Source of the DNA: Echinometra lucunter
Taxonomy: Eukaryota > Echinodermata > Echinoidea > Camarodonta > Echinometridae
Reading direction: 5' to 3'
NCBI GenBank assembly: GCA_029962745.1
Contig: CM057151.1
Coordinates: 3,415,431 to 3,479,430 of the forward strand
DNA length: 64,000 nt
Under the pieces are notes generated by a model. That model ran no database searches, was not told the DNA's origin, and saw nothing but the letters and a program-made list of their open reading frames with translations. The translations under genes and the position numbers were made by a program. This document shows, one piece after another, positions 11,401 to 22,585 of the stretch (positions are counted from its first letter, which is position 1; every line of letters starts with the position of its first letter).

Positions 11401-14400
11401 ATGTGTGCTCCAACAAAAGTTTGAATAATGTCACCTTTTACAGCTTGGATTTGACAGGCATACTCTCCAAGCTACAGTTTTACAAGCATATTTTTCTTGT
11501 GCTATATTGCATATTTGGGTCTGATACTGATGACTGATCTTTCACACTTGACCAACAGAGACAGACTGTTAACTTAACTCTGGTCCATTATGTCCAAATT
11601 TAAAAGAAAAATTAGGGTGTCAAAAAAGAGGCTTCCATTTTTGTCTCGCCTGCATAGCAATAGCAATAGTGAGATATACGTGTACATATACATGTAGGTG
11701 CTGCTTTTCTGACGGCGACGGCGGCGACGGCATCAACATTTTAAGAAATACTCTTATTCCAAAAGTTTTTGTTCAATTTTCATGAAACTGGTACACAAGG
11801 CTTATCAAGTATCAAAGATCATGTGGAACGAATTTCAGGTTACAAAGTCAAGGTCAAATGTCATTTGAGGTCAATAGACTTAAATTGTTGCAAAATCTTA
11901 ACCACAAGGTTAAGTTTTTTATTTTTCCCATCACTTTAAAAGTGTTTGTTCAATTTTCATGAAACTGGTATACAAGGCTTATCAAGTATCAAAGATCATG
12001 TGGAACAAATTGCAGGTCACAAAGTCAAGGTCAAATGTCATTTGAGATAAATAAACTTGAATTATGTTTCAAAAACTTAACCAAAATGTTAAATTTTTTA
12101 ATTGTTACCCTCATTTCTAAAGGATTTGTTAGAAAACTTGTTTACATGAGATATCAAGTAACACAAATCATGTGAAACAAATTTCATGTCAAAAAGTTAA
12201 GGTCAAAGATTATTTGAGGTCATTTACCATGAATTGTGTTGCAAAAAGCTTTATCTAAGGTTACATGTAAGTACATGTAGTATTCATTCAAATTTCATGA
12301 AGCTTCTTGAAACAGGTTTTCAGGTATAACAAATCATTTGGAACCAATTTTAAGTCACAAAGTCAAGGTCAGGGGTAGCCCCCTTCATGTGCACCCACCA
12401 CAATTTTAACTAAATCTGAATGCTGCCATGGCAACTTGTGTGATGCAGGCGAGACCACCAAGAGCGTTTCACTTGTTGGATTCACGTATGAGCTTTATAT
12501 TGAATACCCAAAAACTCTAATTTAAAACCATGTCGAGATTAGTTCATGTTGTACAAAACAGAGTCTTACAGTAAATGAAGTGCATGTGAAGTGCAATTAC
12601 ATTACGACTTCTTTCCTGTGAGAAAGTGAATTACCTTATCATGCAACCTCCAGAGTGCCCCAGATTAGCAAGATATTGCCACACAGTTGGTAGGGCCTAC
12701 ATCTGGCAACATTACAAAAGGTGTACCCTTCGACGTCAGTGAGTCCTTATTGCTAGCGCCTTATACATGTGTGCCCCTGAAATACTACCTTGCCTGAGGA
12801 TAGATTACTTGGATTTGTATTCTCAACCTTAACATGCAGTAAATGATTCCATATTTGACCAGGATCTCTGTGTCTCTAGATTTTTAACCTGAAAGCCTTG
12901 GTTGTGTGCTGTTTTCATATCTGCCAGCTAGGTTATTCTAGAGTTGTGAGGAATCTCTTTCAAGAAGCCAGCTGTACATGTATTTGTTTGCTTGGTAAAC
13001 ATTGTAGAATGATTAACCATTAGAAAGTTGCAGTCTTATAGAAAGCTGAATTTATGGTTAATAATATTAACTTCATCGGGAGTTTATTTTCAGCACTTGG
13101 TTTTATACATGTCTCTGGAATCTGGTTGCTTTTGGAAGGCTCTGTCCTGAATTGGCAAATTCTCGAATTGCGCCAGCCAAAAATACAGTAAATATGGAAT
13201 TATGGAGGATTTCCTTCAAGAGGCCCTCTGCATGTTGTACATGTATATGCTCAGCAGGTAAATACATTTCAGTCTGTTTTTATTTGTGGTTACTTGATTT
13301 CGAGTTTACTAGTGCTGCGAGTGTTTGTTATCTAGGTTCTCAATGCCTATGATACAAACAAAGACAGCATGAATTGGAAATGGCTGCCTAATAATCCATG
13401 TGGGTATGATTTTGTACATGTATATAACTCTTGGGCTGCATTCACACTCCATTTTTTGCCTCAGAAGCACAGTTTTCAAACACGTTTAGTTTAGAAAACG
13501 GTTGAGTTCATGCATTTTTTATTGGTCGTAAAAATAAACGTGTTTCACAACACAAATATGAAATGCTGAAAAAGGTGCGTTTTCAGTCATGAGTCTGCCA
13601 GAATTAGCTTTGCTGAAATTGCATGAATGAAGTGAAGATCTCAATCAAGTTTAAATGACGAAGAAAGATGAAGAATTTACAAAAAATTGAGGAAAGAAGG
13701 GAATACAAAGTAAAACATAATGAAAAAACAAAAAGAGAAGATAGAATGATAAAGAAACACATAAGGAAGGGTAGAAGAAATGATAAAAGAAGAGAAAATA
13801 AAGAAAAATATTAGGAAAGGGAAAAAGAGAGGATGAAAAAAAGAAAAAAAGAAAAAATAGAAAAAAAAATGAGTAAAGAAAGAAAAATAAAGGAAAACAT
13901 AAGGAAAGAAAGACATCAGATAGAAAGATAAAATGAAAGACGGAGAGGAAATGATGAAAAGACAAAAACAAAGTATAACATAAGGAAAGACAAAAAGAGA
14001 AGATAAAGAAATACTAAGGGAAAAATAGAAGAAATGATGAAAGAAGAGAAAATAAAGGAAAAACAAACAAAAATAGACGAAAAAATAAAGACATACATAG
14101 GGAAGGATAGATGAAATGATAAAAGAAAATAAAGGGAAAAGGAAAGAAAGATATATCAGGTAAAATGATGAAATGATAGAATAACTTAAAGAAACATGGA
14201 AAGAAAGATGATAGAAAGACAAAAAGAAAGTATAACAATGTAAGACAAAAAGAAAAAAGTTGAAAAACAAGGAATGTCAGAAAGCAAAGAAACTGCATAG
14301 GGAATGATAGACAACAAAGATAATCAAATGCTTATAACATTAAGGAAAACAAGAAAATTGTGCTTTCTTGGGTCTAACTTTGCACTATGCTGCTCAATGG

Positions 14401-17400
14401 CAAACCTTGAGTTGAGGTAGAATCAGCGTTGATGAAAAATTAAAAATACATCAACGCTCTCTCACAGAAAACGTGTTACATTTCAGCGTTTTGCATCATG
14501 ATTCATGTTTGCATTTCTGGCTTCAAAAATTGCATGAACGCAGCCTTGTTCTAAAGAGTACATGCATGAATAAACTTGTTTACCAAAACTGAATAAAATG
14601 TTATACATTCCCACGCACAAAAAAGAGGGAGAAAAGTGGGGATTTACATTTACCACAGGCAGGTGTTTGCGGCTTCATACAGTATTTAACCAATTCGTGA
14701 CAGGAATTATTTAAAGCCTAATTTGATCAGCTTTTATTCTTCAAATTGGCAACACCAACATTTTTATTTTATTGCTACATTTTTCTTATAAAATGTCATT
14801 TATCTGAAATGAATATAAATTGACAGAAATTATGATAAGTCAAAAAGTTATCAATTTGCAGGGGAAAATGGTAATTTTAAACTTTCTATCACATTGCCAA
14901 TTTAAGGATTTTAATGCTTATTTTCTTTTAAAAAAATTTCAGCATCAAACAATGAATATTGACGCAACCAAAATGGGCACGGTATGTGTAGAATTTTTTG
15001 CTCTTTCTGCTCATGTATTTGGTATGATTTTTAAGGCTTTGCATCAAAAGATATTAGGCCAAACCACAAAATGTGGACCTCTGTCACGAATGGGTTAAAC
15101 AAGCAATAATGCTCTTCAATGCAGTAAATCATTTCAGTACATGTAGCTTGTATATATACTGTATATCCTGCCGGTGACACGACATTTGCTCCTGCGACAC
15201 TTGCTCTGTTTTCTCCGAAGAGGTACATGTAGGGTATAGGGTTAGGGTTGTGATAGGGGTTATGGTTCAGAATAATGTGAGGATAAGGATTAGGGTTAGT
15301 GTTAGGTTTGGGGTTAGGTTTTAGGTTTGGCTTAACGTGCAGATTTTCCACGGGAGCAGCCATCGCTGGGGCAAATGTCATGGAACCGTCCTGCCATGTA
15401 TGTTTCTTTGTGTGTGTGTGATTCATCCTCTTATAATGACATCATAATGCAAAATCAATCTCAAATATCTTCAGTTGACTGAAATACATTTATGTTGAAA
15501 CGTGAAAGTCCTCTTGCCTCTTGGAATGATTTTTATACAGCCTGTTCAGACACGAAAGGCTTATCCCGAAGTACAGTTATTTATGATGTTCTATGTCAGA
15601 TTAGCGTCCACACATGCCCAGTCGAGTAATTTTGATTCATATTTCAGGAAATTTTGCACCATTTCCTTTCGCTTGCCTCCTGTAAACGCAAGCACTGTGT
15701 ACTGCTCATATTATCAGATGAGTGGTAGCGAAAAGTAATTATCATTACAAAAGCATATTTCCCTTTGAAAATGGCCCGTAAATTTGCAGCCAGGCAGAAA
15801 ACTTTTGTCTACGTATCTGCAAGGAAGATCGAGTTAAGCACATGCCTGACATATTTTTTCCTGGCGGCATCGAACGTCACTTCAAAGGGAATGCGTTATA
15901 TGTGACTCCAGCTCTTGAAACTCCTTGATTATATATAGATGTGCAGTTTCCTACTGCGCATGATGTCATGGCAAGGTCATGTGTCCTTTCGCCTGCACTC
16001 ACATTAAGCCCCACCCAGTTACACCATTCTTACCGTGTTTACATAGTGACTCGGCTCGGGGGTTCAACACGCGAGCCGTGCTCAACGCGGCAATTTTATG
16101 TTGTGTAAACGTGATCAGTGTGATCCGCGAGCCGTGTATCGCGCGAGATAGCTCTCTTGTCTTTGCTATGCCCCTGCCTTCGCTCGATTTCCCTAGGGAA
16201 AAAATACTCTTTTTAGGGATCGTGAAATTCTACTCTTGCTCGTTTTATAACTAACGTAACCCAGCCTCACTCTCGTTGTTCAGTGTTTAACGTATTTTGT
16301 TGTGAACGTTGTGGAAAAATGTAGTCGGAGGCAAATTTCCCGCATTTGTGACGTTAATTCTACTTCCGTTCGTGATCCGCGGGTCGTGTCGAACTCGCCT
16401 TTTTCGTTTCGGTATAAACACGATCACAATTGCCCTCTTCACAGCGTTCGACCCTGCTTGAGGATTCAACACTCGAGCCGAGTCACTGTGTAAACACGGT
16501 ATCTACGGAGGCCATACGTTCAGGCACACACAGACCATGATTCTTAATCGAGTTGAAGTACTAAACGATACTCAGACCCTAGTTTGTTATACAAAGTTGT
16601 TTTGTTAGTCAGTGTTCAGACATACAAATTCATTGTGTAGCTAAATCATTTCTGTATAACGTTTCGGTATTGTATAGCCATGCATCAAATATTATGTGTC
16701 TGACCACAGGGTTGGTCACTTGCCTGTACATCAGTCCTTCCTTTCTATCTTTTGTCATACACATTTAGTCTGTAGGCCACCCCAGTCTTTGCTGAAGAAA
16801 TACTGTTTATTGGTTGGAAAATGTTGTAATAGTTGGGAAGAGGGTACAAGTAAATGTAAATTATCTTGGTGGAAAGAGAATTTACATTCATTCATTCATT
16901 CCTGTAACTTTAAATACTCTGTATTTGTTATTTCCAAACAGTGGTAGATATTAGTAAAAATGCATTTGATTTTGTTGGAATTATGTTTATGGTTGGTTTT
17001 CTTTTCTCCTTATAAAGTGCTCCATGGAAAGCTAAAATTCTAAAAAATTGTAGTAATGAAATGACTCAGATAATTATGAGTGTAAATATTGGAGCAACAC
17101 ACTTTTGGGGGAAAATGGGGTACCGGTATGGCAAATTGGAATACAGTATTCTTATCGCTTTTCCATTACCTCACTACTTTTGTATATTAAGGCTCAGGAG
17201 ATGCAGGGGTAATCTGTAAAAAGAGGAAAAAAAAGTTTTGTTTTTTTTTAAATGTACGAGTTGAGTAGCTTGTGAGTATGAGTAATGCAACAAAGGTATT
17301 AGAAACTCCATGCCCATGCATACTCACTTTCCTGTGTGTTACAGTATGTGATGGAGGATCGTGGAGTGCAGTGTTCTTAAAAACTCCCTTGTTATTAATG

Positions 17401-20400
17401 CAGTTTACTGTGGCACATGTGAACAAACCTTAATTTATACAATCAAATTTTTGAAATCTGTCATGAAACTTGCCCCCTGAGTATGTCTGTTTGTAGTATT
17501 AACTGACATTGTCTCCTGGTACATGTCCTGTAATATGTTCAGGGACATTGTACTTGTACATTAGTAGAATCTGTTGAGACAGTTCACCAAACTGCAGTAG
17601 ACATGTATTGATATCTTTCTCTTGGAAGGCCTCTACTGGCTGGCTTTGCATCAAATGAAATTATTAGACCTAGGTAATTTCTTGTAAACAATAAGATAAA
17701 GTTGAATTCTGGTCAGTGGTCATTGAAATACTTGTGCTACTTGTACCATGAATATGACCGTTGTGTTGTGACTGCATGCTGCAGGCATATTGAAAGGAAA
17801 TATGAATTATATTCTGTGCCATCGAATTGCCAGATAGGAACTAAAACTAAACGGTGTTTTCTTTTCTTTTCTTTTTTTTTAAAGTGCGTTCAAATTTCAT
17901 AAAGTCTGTCTTGCTATGTTCATTTTAAAGGAAGTTTCGGAGGAAGGTATTGGCCGTGAAAGAAAAAATAGAATTAAAATTATTTCAAATTTCTTACTTT
18001 ATTTTTATTTCATGGACTACCCTTTGATATCTTTTATTTATATTGTCATTTACAGTCCGATCTATTTGAAAAAAGTGAGGTTTCAGAAATAGCTTCCCAA
18101 GTGTTAGATTAAGTCAGTGTTCATGGTTTTCAAGAATGTTATCAAGTCCCTTGAATAGAACAATGTCCCCTGTACCTGCATAACCATAATTACCTCTCAG
18201 GTTATGGAACAATCTCAGTAGAATGTATTTACTTTTTTATTGTTTCTCATGTTTCAGGGAGAAATAGCAACATCAAATATGTAAGCCTGTTCTTTCTGGT
18301 ACTTCAGAATGCATCCCTCATCCTCACTATGAGATACACTCGGACGTTGCCTGGTGACAAATACTTCACCTCCACTGCTGTTGTCATCTGCGAAGCTGTC
18401 AAGATGTCTACCTGTATACTCATCATCCTGGCGCAATTAAATGGCAATATCCTGGAGCTTGGCAGGTTCCTATGGCAGAACATTGCCATGCAGCCGATGG
18501 ACACCCTGAAACTTGCTGTGCCTTCCTTCATCTACATGATCCAAAATAATCTGCTTTTTATTGCTGTGTCAAATCTCAGTGCTGCTACATTCCAGGTTTG
18601 TTATCTGTTTTCACAAGTTAAAAATGATTCAGGGCCTTGTTTACACAGGATTTAGTAAACCTTTGAAAGTAATGTGGGAAAATATAGCATACACATACAC
18701 ATAGTTTGCTTCATATTTCTGTATAGGTATACACAGGAAGTGAGTGTGCTTTGGGTCATCCCATGAGACTGACACCCACGAGACAGACAACCCACGAGTC
18801 ATACAGCTCACGAGTCAGACAGCCTATAAGATAGACAGCAGACAATAAAGGCCCACGAGACAGACACTAGGCAATAAAGGCCTATTAGATAGACCCTAGA
18901 TAATAAAGGTCCATGAGACAGACAATACACAAAGTTGACCCACGAGACAGACACTACGCAAACAAGGCCCATGAGACAGACATTAGACTGAAACAACCCA
19001 CTAGAGTGACGATACGGAATGTAAGCCTACAAGGCAGACACTAGACAGAAACATCCCATGAGACCGACATGGTAAACAGCGCCATCTGTAGATCAAATGA
19101 AGTAAATTATTTGTACAGGGTGTCTCAAATTTTTTCTTTTTAGATTTTATCTTCTTTTCATCATCTTTCCTCAGGCATTTCTTTGCCTTTCATCCTCCTT
19201 GATCCTTTCGTTTCCGAGCACTACCTCCCTGAAAATTTTGAGACACCCTGTACAAATACTGTACTTTCTTTAATATGGAAATAACAATGAATTCATAATA
19301 TAGAAATATAAACAATGAATAATATCAATACGATTTTGGTATGCTTACCTCAATCAGACAAGAGGTAAAGAAGAAAAAATGAAGAGATTCAGAGATAACG
19401 AATACGTCATCTGCAATAATTCAAAAGATTGCCTTTATGCATTGTTATACAATACCAAAACAGCATAAAACGAAGCGCTCCTATGACATGCTTGCATTGA
19501 GCGCGAATAGGCACTGGCAGCCATGACAACCGAACGAGAGGGCAATCCTGTCCTCTCACATTTATTTTCTTCCTAAATCTTTTCGACTCTTTAACCATCA
19601 ACCCTTAGAATGCTAGATAAGTTTATAGGGTTATTTCATCACACCAAATACATGTCTTTTTTGTTGATTACAGGTTACATACCAGTTAAAGATCTTGACT
19701 ACTGCTCTCTTCTCCGTAATTATGCTCAAGAAGACATTAGGTTCTCTGCAGTGGTTTGCACTGGTTCTTCTCTTCATCGGAGTTGCCATTGTTCAGGTAA
19801 AGAAGAACTCAATAGGATGCCTCATTCTCATCTCAGAACTGTTACTGCATTTTCTTATGTATGTGGACAAATCTATTTAACCAGAATTGGCAATGACAGA
19901 ACTCATGCTGATATGACAATGTTTGTGATTCCCAGCATTTTTATGGTCCCTGGTTTCTTTTTAAAAAAGCATAAAACAGAGCATGCTCTTCTAATGAAGT
20001 TAAGTTTTTACATATTTTCTAAAAGAGGTACATTTTGCAGCATGATTTGAAGTGTTTTAGATTGTTTAGTCACAAATAATGAAAGAAAAGGTGTTTCGTA
20101 AGTATGCAGAACACAATTACAAATCTCTGTTTGGCACTGCCTCTGAATTCCACTAGAAACACCATCCAATTTATTCTCATCTGTGATGGTCATCATTTCA
20201 GATGCAGCCTGCTGATCCTTCTAAAGCAGCCTCAGAGTCCATGACGACAGAGCAGTCTCCAATGAAGGGGTTGATAGCAGTCATAGTGTCATGCATATCC
20301 TCAGGGTTTGCAGGTGTCTACTTTGAGAAAATCCTCAAGGGCAGCCAGGGGTCAATCTGGCTGAGGAACATTCAGCTAGGACTGTTTGGAACTCTCACTG

Positions 20401-20750
20401 GTGTCATTGGCATCTGGGCTAAGGATGGCATGGCAGTGGTAGATAAAGGCTTCTTCTTCGGCTACACCAAGTATGTCATTTTGGTGATCGCCATGCAGGC
20501 TGTTGGTGGACTCTTGGTAGCCGTTGTGGTGAAGTATGCTGACAACATCCTAAAGGGATTCGCCACAAGTTTCAGTATAATTATATCAACAGTAATGTCA
20601 GTGTATCTGTTTGGATTCATGATCAACGCTCAATTCTGTTTAGGAGCAGGACTTGTCATTGTAGCTATTTATCTTTATAGCTTACCGAAGCAAGTTAACA
20701 CTCAACCGGTAATGTCTGAATCAAGTAAGACCACACCTAATGGTACATGA
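4903..20750 (+). CDS. SLC35A2: UDP-galactose translocator (SLC35A2-like), spliced, 4 coding exons
   Basis: This is a Golgi/ER nucleotide-sugar antiporter that exchanges cytosolic UDP-galactose for luminal UMP. Coding exons are 4903-4975, 18258-18595, 19674-19796 and 20202-20750, and together they encode 360 residues. Visible family motifs are KYVSL (31-35), RTLPGD in the first loop, [27 protein letters not shown] across the exon 2/3 junction, [15 protein letters not shown] (about 211-225) and [13 protein letters not shown] (289-301). About ten hydrophobic segments fit the drug/metabolite transporter fold. Residues such as TLPGD, GFFFGYT, LFGF and YLYSLP match the A2 member better than A3, which lacks them. 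Exons 2-4 are certain; exon 1 is inferred. The C-terminus ends in a polar tail with no lysine ER-retrieval signal. Intron 1, if real, is 13.3 kb and full of transposons. UDP-GlcNAc transport (A3-like) remains possible biochemically. Confidence 0.9.
5416..5947. repeat. G28 and C10-A-C26 homopolymer tracts with GTTCCAAAG repeats between
   Basis: A run of 28 G (5416-5443) and a C run of 10, A, 26 C (5911-5947) bracket about 470 bp in which CGTTCCAAAG/CGTTCCGAAG recurs several times (5509, 5561, 5770, 5816, 5849). This is intronic if exon 1 is correct. The glycine- or proline-rich ORFs here are translations of the homopolymers. Confidence 0.6.
7255..7735 (+). repeat. ~150-bp tandem repeat, 3 copies
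   Basis: Units share TTGAAGTTGATC, GGTTA..GAGTTATTGCAA and CCTTTGACCTTGAG, the last at 7311, 7462 and 7610. The array sits inside the hAT-like element. Confidence 0.75.
7741..7950. repeat. Hairpin GCTCATAAATATTCA and degenerate second copy
   Basis: GCTCATAAATATTCA and its reverse complement lie 9 bp apart near 7743-7782, and a related pair occurs near 7927-7962. They are interior repeats of the hAT-like element. Confidence 0.5.
9478..9652 (+). pseudogene. LINE reverse-transcriptase fragment, broken
   Basis: The frame reads [11 protein letters not shown] then [10 protein letters not shown], the palm motif A of non-LTR retrotransposon reverse transcriptase (CR1/L2/Jockey type). A frameshift follows, after which [10 protein letters not shown] appears in another frame, and then a stop. 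It is clearly a dead fragment lying within the proposed intron 1. Confidence 0.75.
10625..10765 (+). repeat. Two ~50-bp direct repeats
   Basis: CTTATCATC.TGAAATT followed by AGATTAAAATCT and ATACATGT occurs twice in a row. Confidence 0.6.
10823..11313. mobile_element. TTAA-flanked non-autonomous DNA transposon (copy 1)
   Basis: TTAA then AGACATTGGTTAAC at the left, and GTTAGCCAATGCCT then TTAA at the right. The interior matches a second copy at 31626-32468. A TTAA target duplication with these ends suggests Kolobok or piggyBac kinship. No transposase is present. Confidence 0.75.
11643..12455. mobile_element. Element with 13-bp inverted ends and internal ~178-bp tandem repeats
   Basis: The ends are GTCTCGCCTGCAT and ATGCAGGCGAGAC. 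The interior has about four units with TTCATGAAAC.GGT and AAGTCAAGGTCAAATGTCATTTGAG, starting near 11771, 11948, 12128 and 12280. It has no coding capacity. Confidence 0.7.
13650..14300 (+). repeat. Polypurine (A/G) low-complexity block, ~650 bp
   Basis: The plus strand is almost all A and G, with degenerate units containing AAAGAAGAGAAAATAAAG, GAAATGATGAAA and AACATAAGGAAAG. The Phe/Ser-rich minus-strand ORFs here reflect composition only. Confidence 0.75.
14929..15096 (-). repeat. Dispersed repeat, ~170 bp (copy 1, inverted relative to 26775-26945)
   Basis: It matches the reverse complement of 26775-26945 over nearly its full length, including GACGCAACCAAAATGGGCAC, AAAGATATTAGGCC and CCACAAAATGTGGACCTCTG. 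Confidence 0.75.
15225..15340 (+). repeat. Degenerate TTAGGG-rich tract inside a dispersed repeat
   Basis: GGGTTAGGG-like motifs recur (GGTATAGGGTTAGGGTTGTG ... GGATTAGGGTTAGTGTTAGG). The flanks CCTGCCGGTGACACGACATTTGCTCC and GGGGCAAATGTCATGGAACCGTCCTGCC (partly inverted) suggest a small element with a telomere-like interior. Confidence 0.5.
16032..16501. mobile_element. MITE with ~28-bp inverted ends
   Basis: The left end ACCGTGTTTACATAGTGACT (continuing CGGCTCG) and right end CGAGCCGAGTCACTGTGTAA (continuing ACACGGT) match with one mismatch. TA lies at both borders. The 470-bp interior has further CGCGAGCC/GATCCGCGGG repeats but no transposase. Confidence 0.7.
18258..18595 (+). CDS. SLC35A2: SLC35A2-like exon 2
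   Basis: The acceptor is TTTCAG and the donor CAG|GTTTGT. The exon enters with two bases completing a glycine and leaves in phase 0 (112 full codons). It encodes the first transmembrane segments, including KYVSL, the RTLPGD loop and [11 protein letters not shown], ending AATFQ. Confidence 0.93.
18765..19070 (+). repeat. ~30-bp tandem minisatellite in intron 2
   Basis: About ten degenerate copies of a unit with CCCACGAGACAGACACTAGA then CAATAAAGG. Confidence 0.7.
19116..19250. mobile_element. Mariner-like MITE, 135 bp, in intron 2
   Basis: The ends CAGGGTGTCTCAAA and TTTTGAGACACCCTG are inverted and bordered by TA on each side (19114-19115, 19251-19252), the target duplication of Tc1/mariner elements. 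Confidence 0.75.
19674..19796 (+). CDS. SLC35A2: SLC35A2-like exon 3
   Basis: The acceptor is GATTACAG and the donor CAG|GTAAAG; it has 41 codons in phase 0. It starts [14 protein letters not shown], one of the most conserved stretches of the family, and ends in a hydrophobic helix (GVAIVQ). Confidence 0.95.
20202..20750 (+). CDS. SLC35A2: SLC35A2-like terminal exon 4
   Basis: It follows a TTTCAG acceptor and runs 182 codons to TGA. It carries the second half of the transporter: [26 protein letters not shown], the invariant [13 protein letters not shown] and YLYSLP. The loop at its start (about 20 residues, Ser/Thr/Met-rich) is the variable central cytosolic loop of the family. Confidence 0.96.
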   Translation: MQPADPSKAASESMTTEQSPMKGLIAVIVSCISSGFAGVYFEKILKGSQGSIWLRNIQLGLFGTLTGVIGIWAKDGMAVVDKGFFFGYTKYVILVIAMQAVGGLLVAVVVKYADNILKGFATSFSIIISTVMSVYLFGFMINAQFCLGAGLVIVAIYLYSLPKQVNTQPVMSESSKTTPNGT

Positions 20751-21388
20751 TTGATTCTGCGCTCTGGTTATATTGAATAACATTCTATTTTGTAACGAGC
20801 ATCTTGAAGAAAGATATTCTGATGTTAAAAAGTATTTATTCCTTTTCACTTTGTACATTGACATATTATCCATTTTGTTAGAAATCAATCTTGAAACAGG
20901 TTTTATATCATTTGCAGAAATGAGAACCCAGGGTAGCCTCATCATGTATTAAATTTTTCTCCCTAAAGACCTTGCAGTCTTATAATTGGCCATCATTAAC
21001 ACAATTTATTTTGATTACAACAATCACTGCTAAACCAAGATTAATCTTGAATTTAGCCCTATATATCAAAGCAAGCTGTATGGTTATCTATTCTTCCATT
21101 GTGGATTTATCAAAAACTTAAATGCAGCATATTTTCTCATTTTGTTTCACTTTTCCAAATAACAAGTGAATCAGTAAATTACACGATATGTAATATATGT
21201 CCTTGCTATATTTTAGATCTTTGAAATGGCATCAATATTTGTAATTTTTGCTTGACCCTTCTAGGTAAATAGGAGAAATGAATTATTTAATTAATATTTT
21301 GTGACTATAATGTAGTGACATAATTGCTGGTACTGAGAAAGGATGGAAGAGTACATCTCAGCGATGGTGCTACCTTCTGTAAAATAAA
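20751..21388 (+). other. Probable 3' UTR of the SLC35A2-like gene
   Basis: AT-rich sequence follows the stop codon. Polyadenylation-type hexamers occur at about 20948 (ATTAAA) and 21383 (AATAAA), with a further AATAAA near 21445. Which one is used cannot be told from sequence. Confidence 0.45.
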
Positions 21389-22065
21389 ATTTCTTCAGGT
21401 AATGATTACATGGAGTAACATTTAATTAATATTTGTGCTTATAATTTTGAATAAATTTGCATAAATTGGCATAATAAATGAATTTCAAAATTCTGTGTAG
21501 AAGTTTTGAAACATCCACAAATCCCTATCATATCAAACAATCAAAATCTGCTGTTGCATTTTTGTGATTTTGAATAAATTTGCATAATGAATGATTTACA
21601 CATTTCTGAGTAGAAGTTAGGATGCCCTCACCGATCTTTATCAGTCAGAGCAGTCAGAATCAAAATCGGCCAAGAAATGACAGAGAAGAAGCAAATTTAT
21701 CATTTTGAGCACACACGGACACATGCATCCAGATGCACACATGCGCCCACGTATGGAGCCCGTTGCATAGTCCCCTCACAAACTTTGCTTGGCGGGACAA
21801 AAATGGACATTGCCATTGCTATCATCAAACTTGAGGTGAAAATTGATTTTTAGTTCAATGTTGATGATGGAAATTTTACTTCAGAAAGAAGTACAATCTG
21901 CTGAAATGTTTTGCCAATTACTAAGGATAGCATACTGTAATAGGTTGTGGGCTGTACATTAAATTCTTACTGTAATAAGTTCTATGTTATGGAGAAATAC
22001 ATATTGTAGTAAATAATGTTTAAAGTGTACCAATCACCAAAAGACATTTGGCTCAGTCACTGTCT

Positions 22066-22150
22066 ATGTAGGAGTTCTATGTATGTGTAGGAGTTCTACG
22101 TAGGAGTTCTGTGTAGGAGTTCTATGTAGGAGTTTTATGTAGGAATTGTA
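22066..22150 (+). repeat. 14-15-bp tandem repeat
   Basis: About six copies of GTAGGAGTTCTATG. Confidence 0.75.
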
Positions 22151-22462
22151 TAGTATCTACAAACGATGAGCATCAAATATTACTATATAAAAATTATTGC
22201 AAGTACAAGTGTACAATATACATATTAGCTACTAGTGAGTAGACTAGTCATCATTTGCAGACATGCATTCATGATTTAGGGCATAACCATTTGATTCTGC
22301 TTGTTGTGATCTTATTTCATCCTCCATGTTCTTCAAACTGCTTAATAGTTAACCTCTAGCATACTGGGTAAAGATTTATGGAGGTTTATTTGATGCATAC
22401 CAGTACTACATGTAGCTGTACACATTATTTTTTTCAGGTGATTGGTACACTGTGATATTTAT

Positions 22463-22585
22463 ATTATATTGACTGGCCTTGAGGGGAACATCAAATATGT
22501 TGCCCGCAAAAGAATCATATTGCCCTCGTCTTTTAAGGGCAACATTTTATATGTTCCCCGAAAGTAGAGCCAGTCAATATCCTTA
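22463..22585. mobile_element. Small foldback element, ~120 bp
   Basis: ATTGACTGGC...GGGGAACAT..AATATGTTGCCC is mirrored by GGGCAACATTTTATATGTTCCCC...GCCAGTCAAT. No target duplication is obvious. Confidence 0.6.

Larger units (their letters stand above)
4976..18257 (+). other. Proposed intron 1 of the SLC35A2-like gene, repeat-filled
   Basis: No other exon is supported in this 13.3-kb stretch. It contains the transposons and tandem repeats listed separately. 8870-9470, 12480-13640 and 16510-18250 show nothing recognisable beyond AT-rich sequence with many ACATGTA motifs. Confidence 0.5.

Noticed and set aside
13651..14298. Long Phe/Ser/Leu-rich minus-strand ORFs (up to 197 codons), resembling membrane proteins
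   Set aside because: They are translations of a polypurine low-complexity block; all frames show the same biased composition and there are no splice or start signals.
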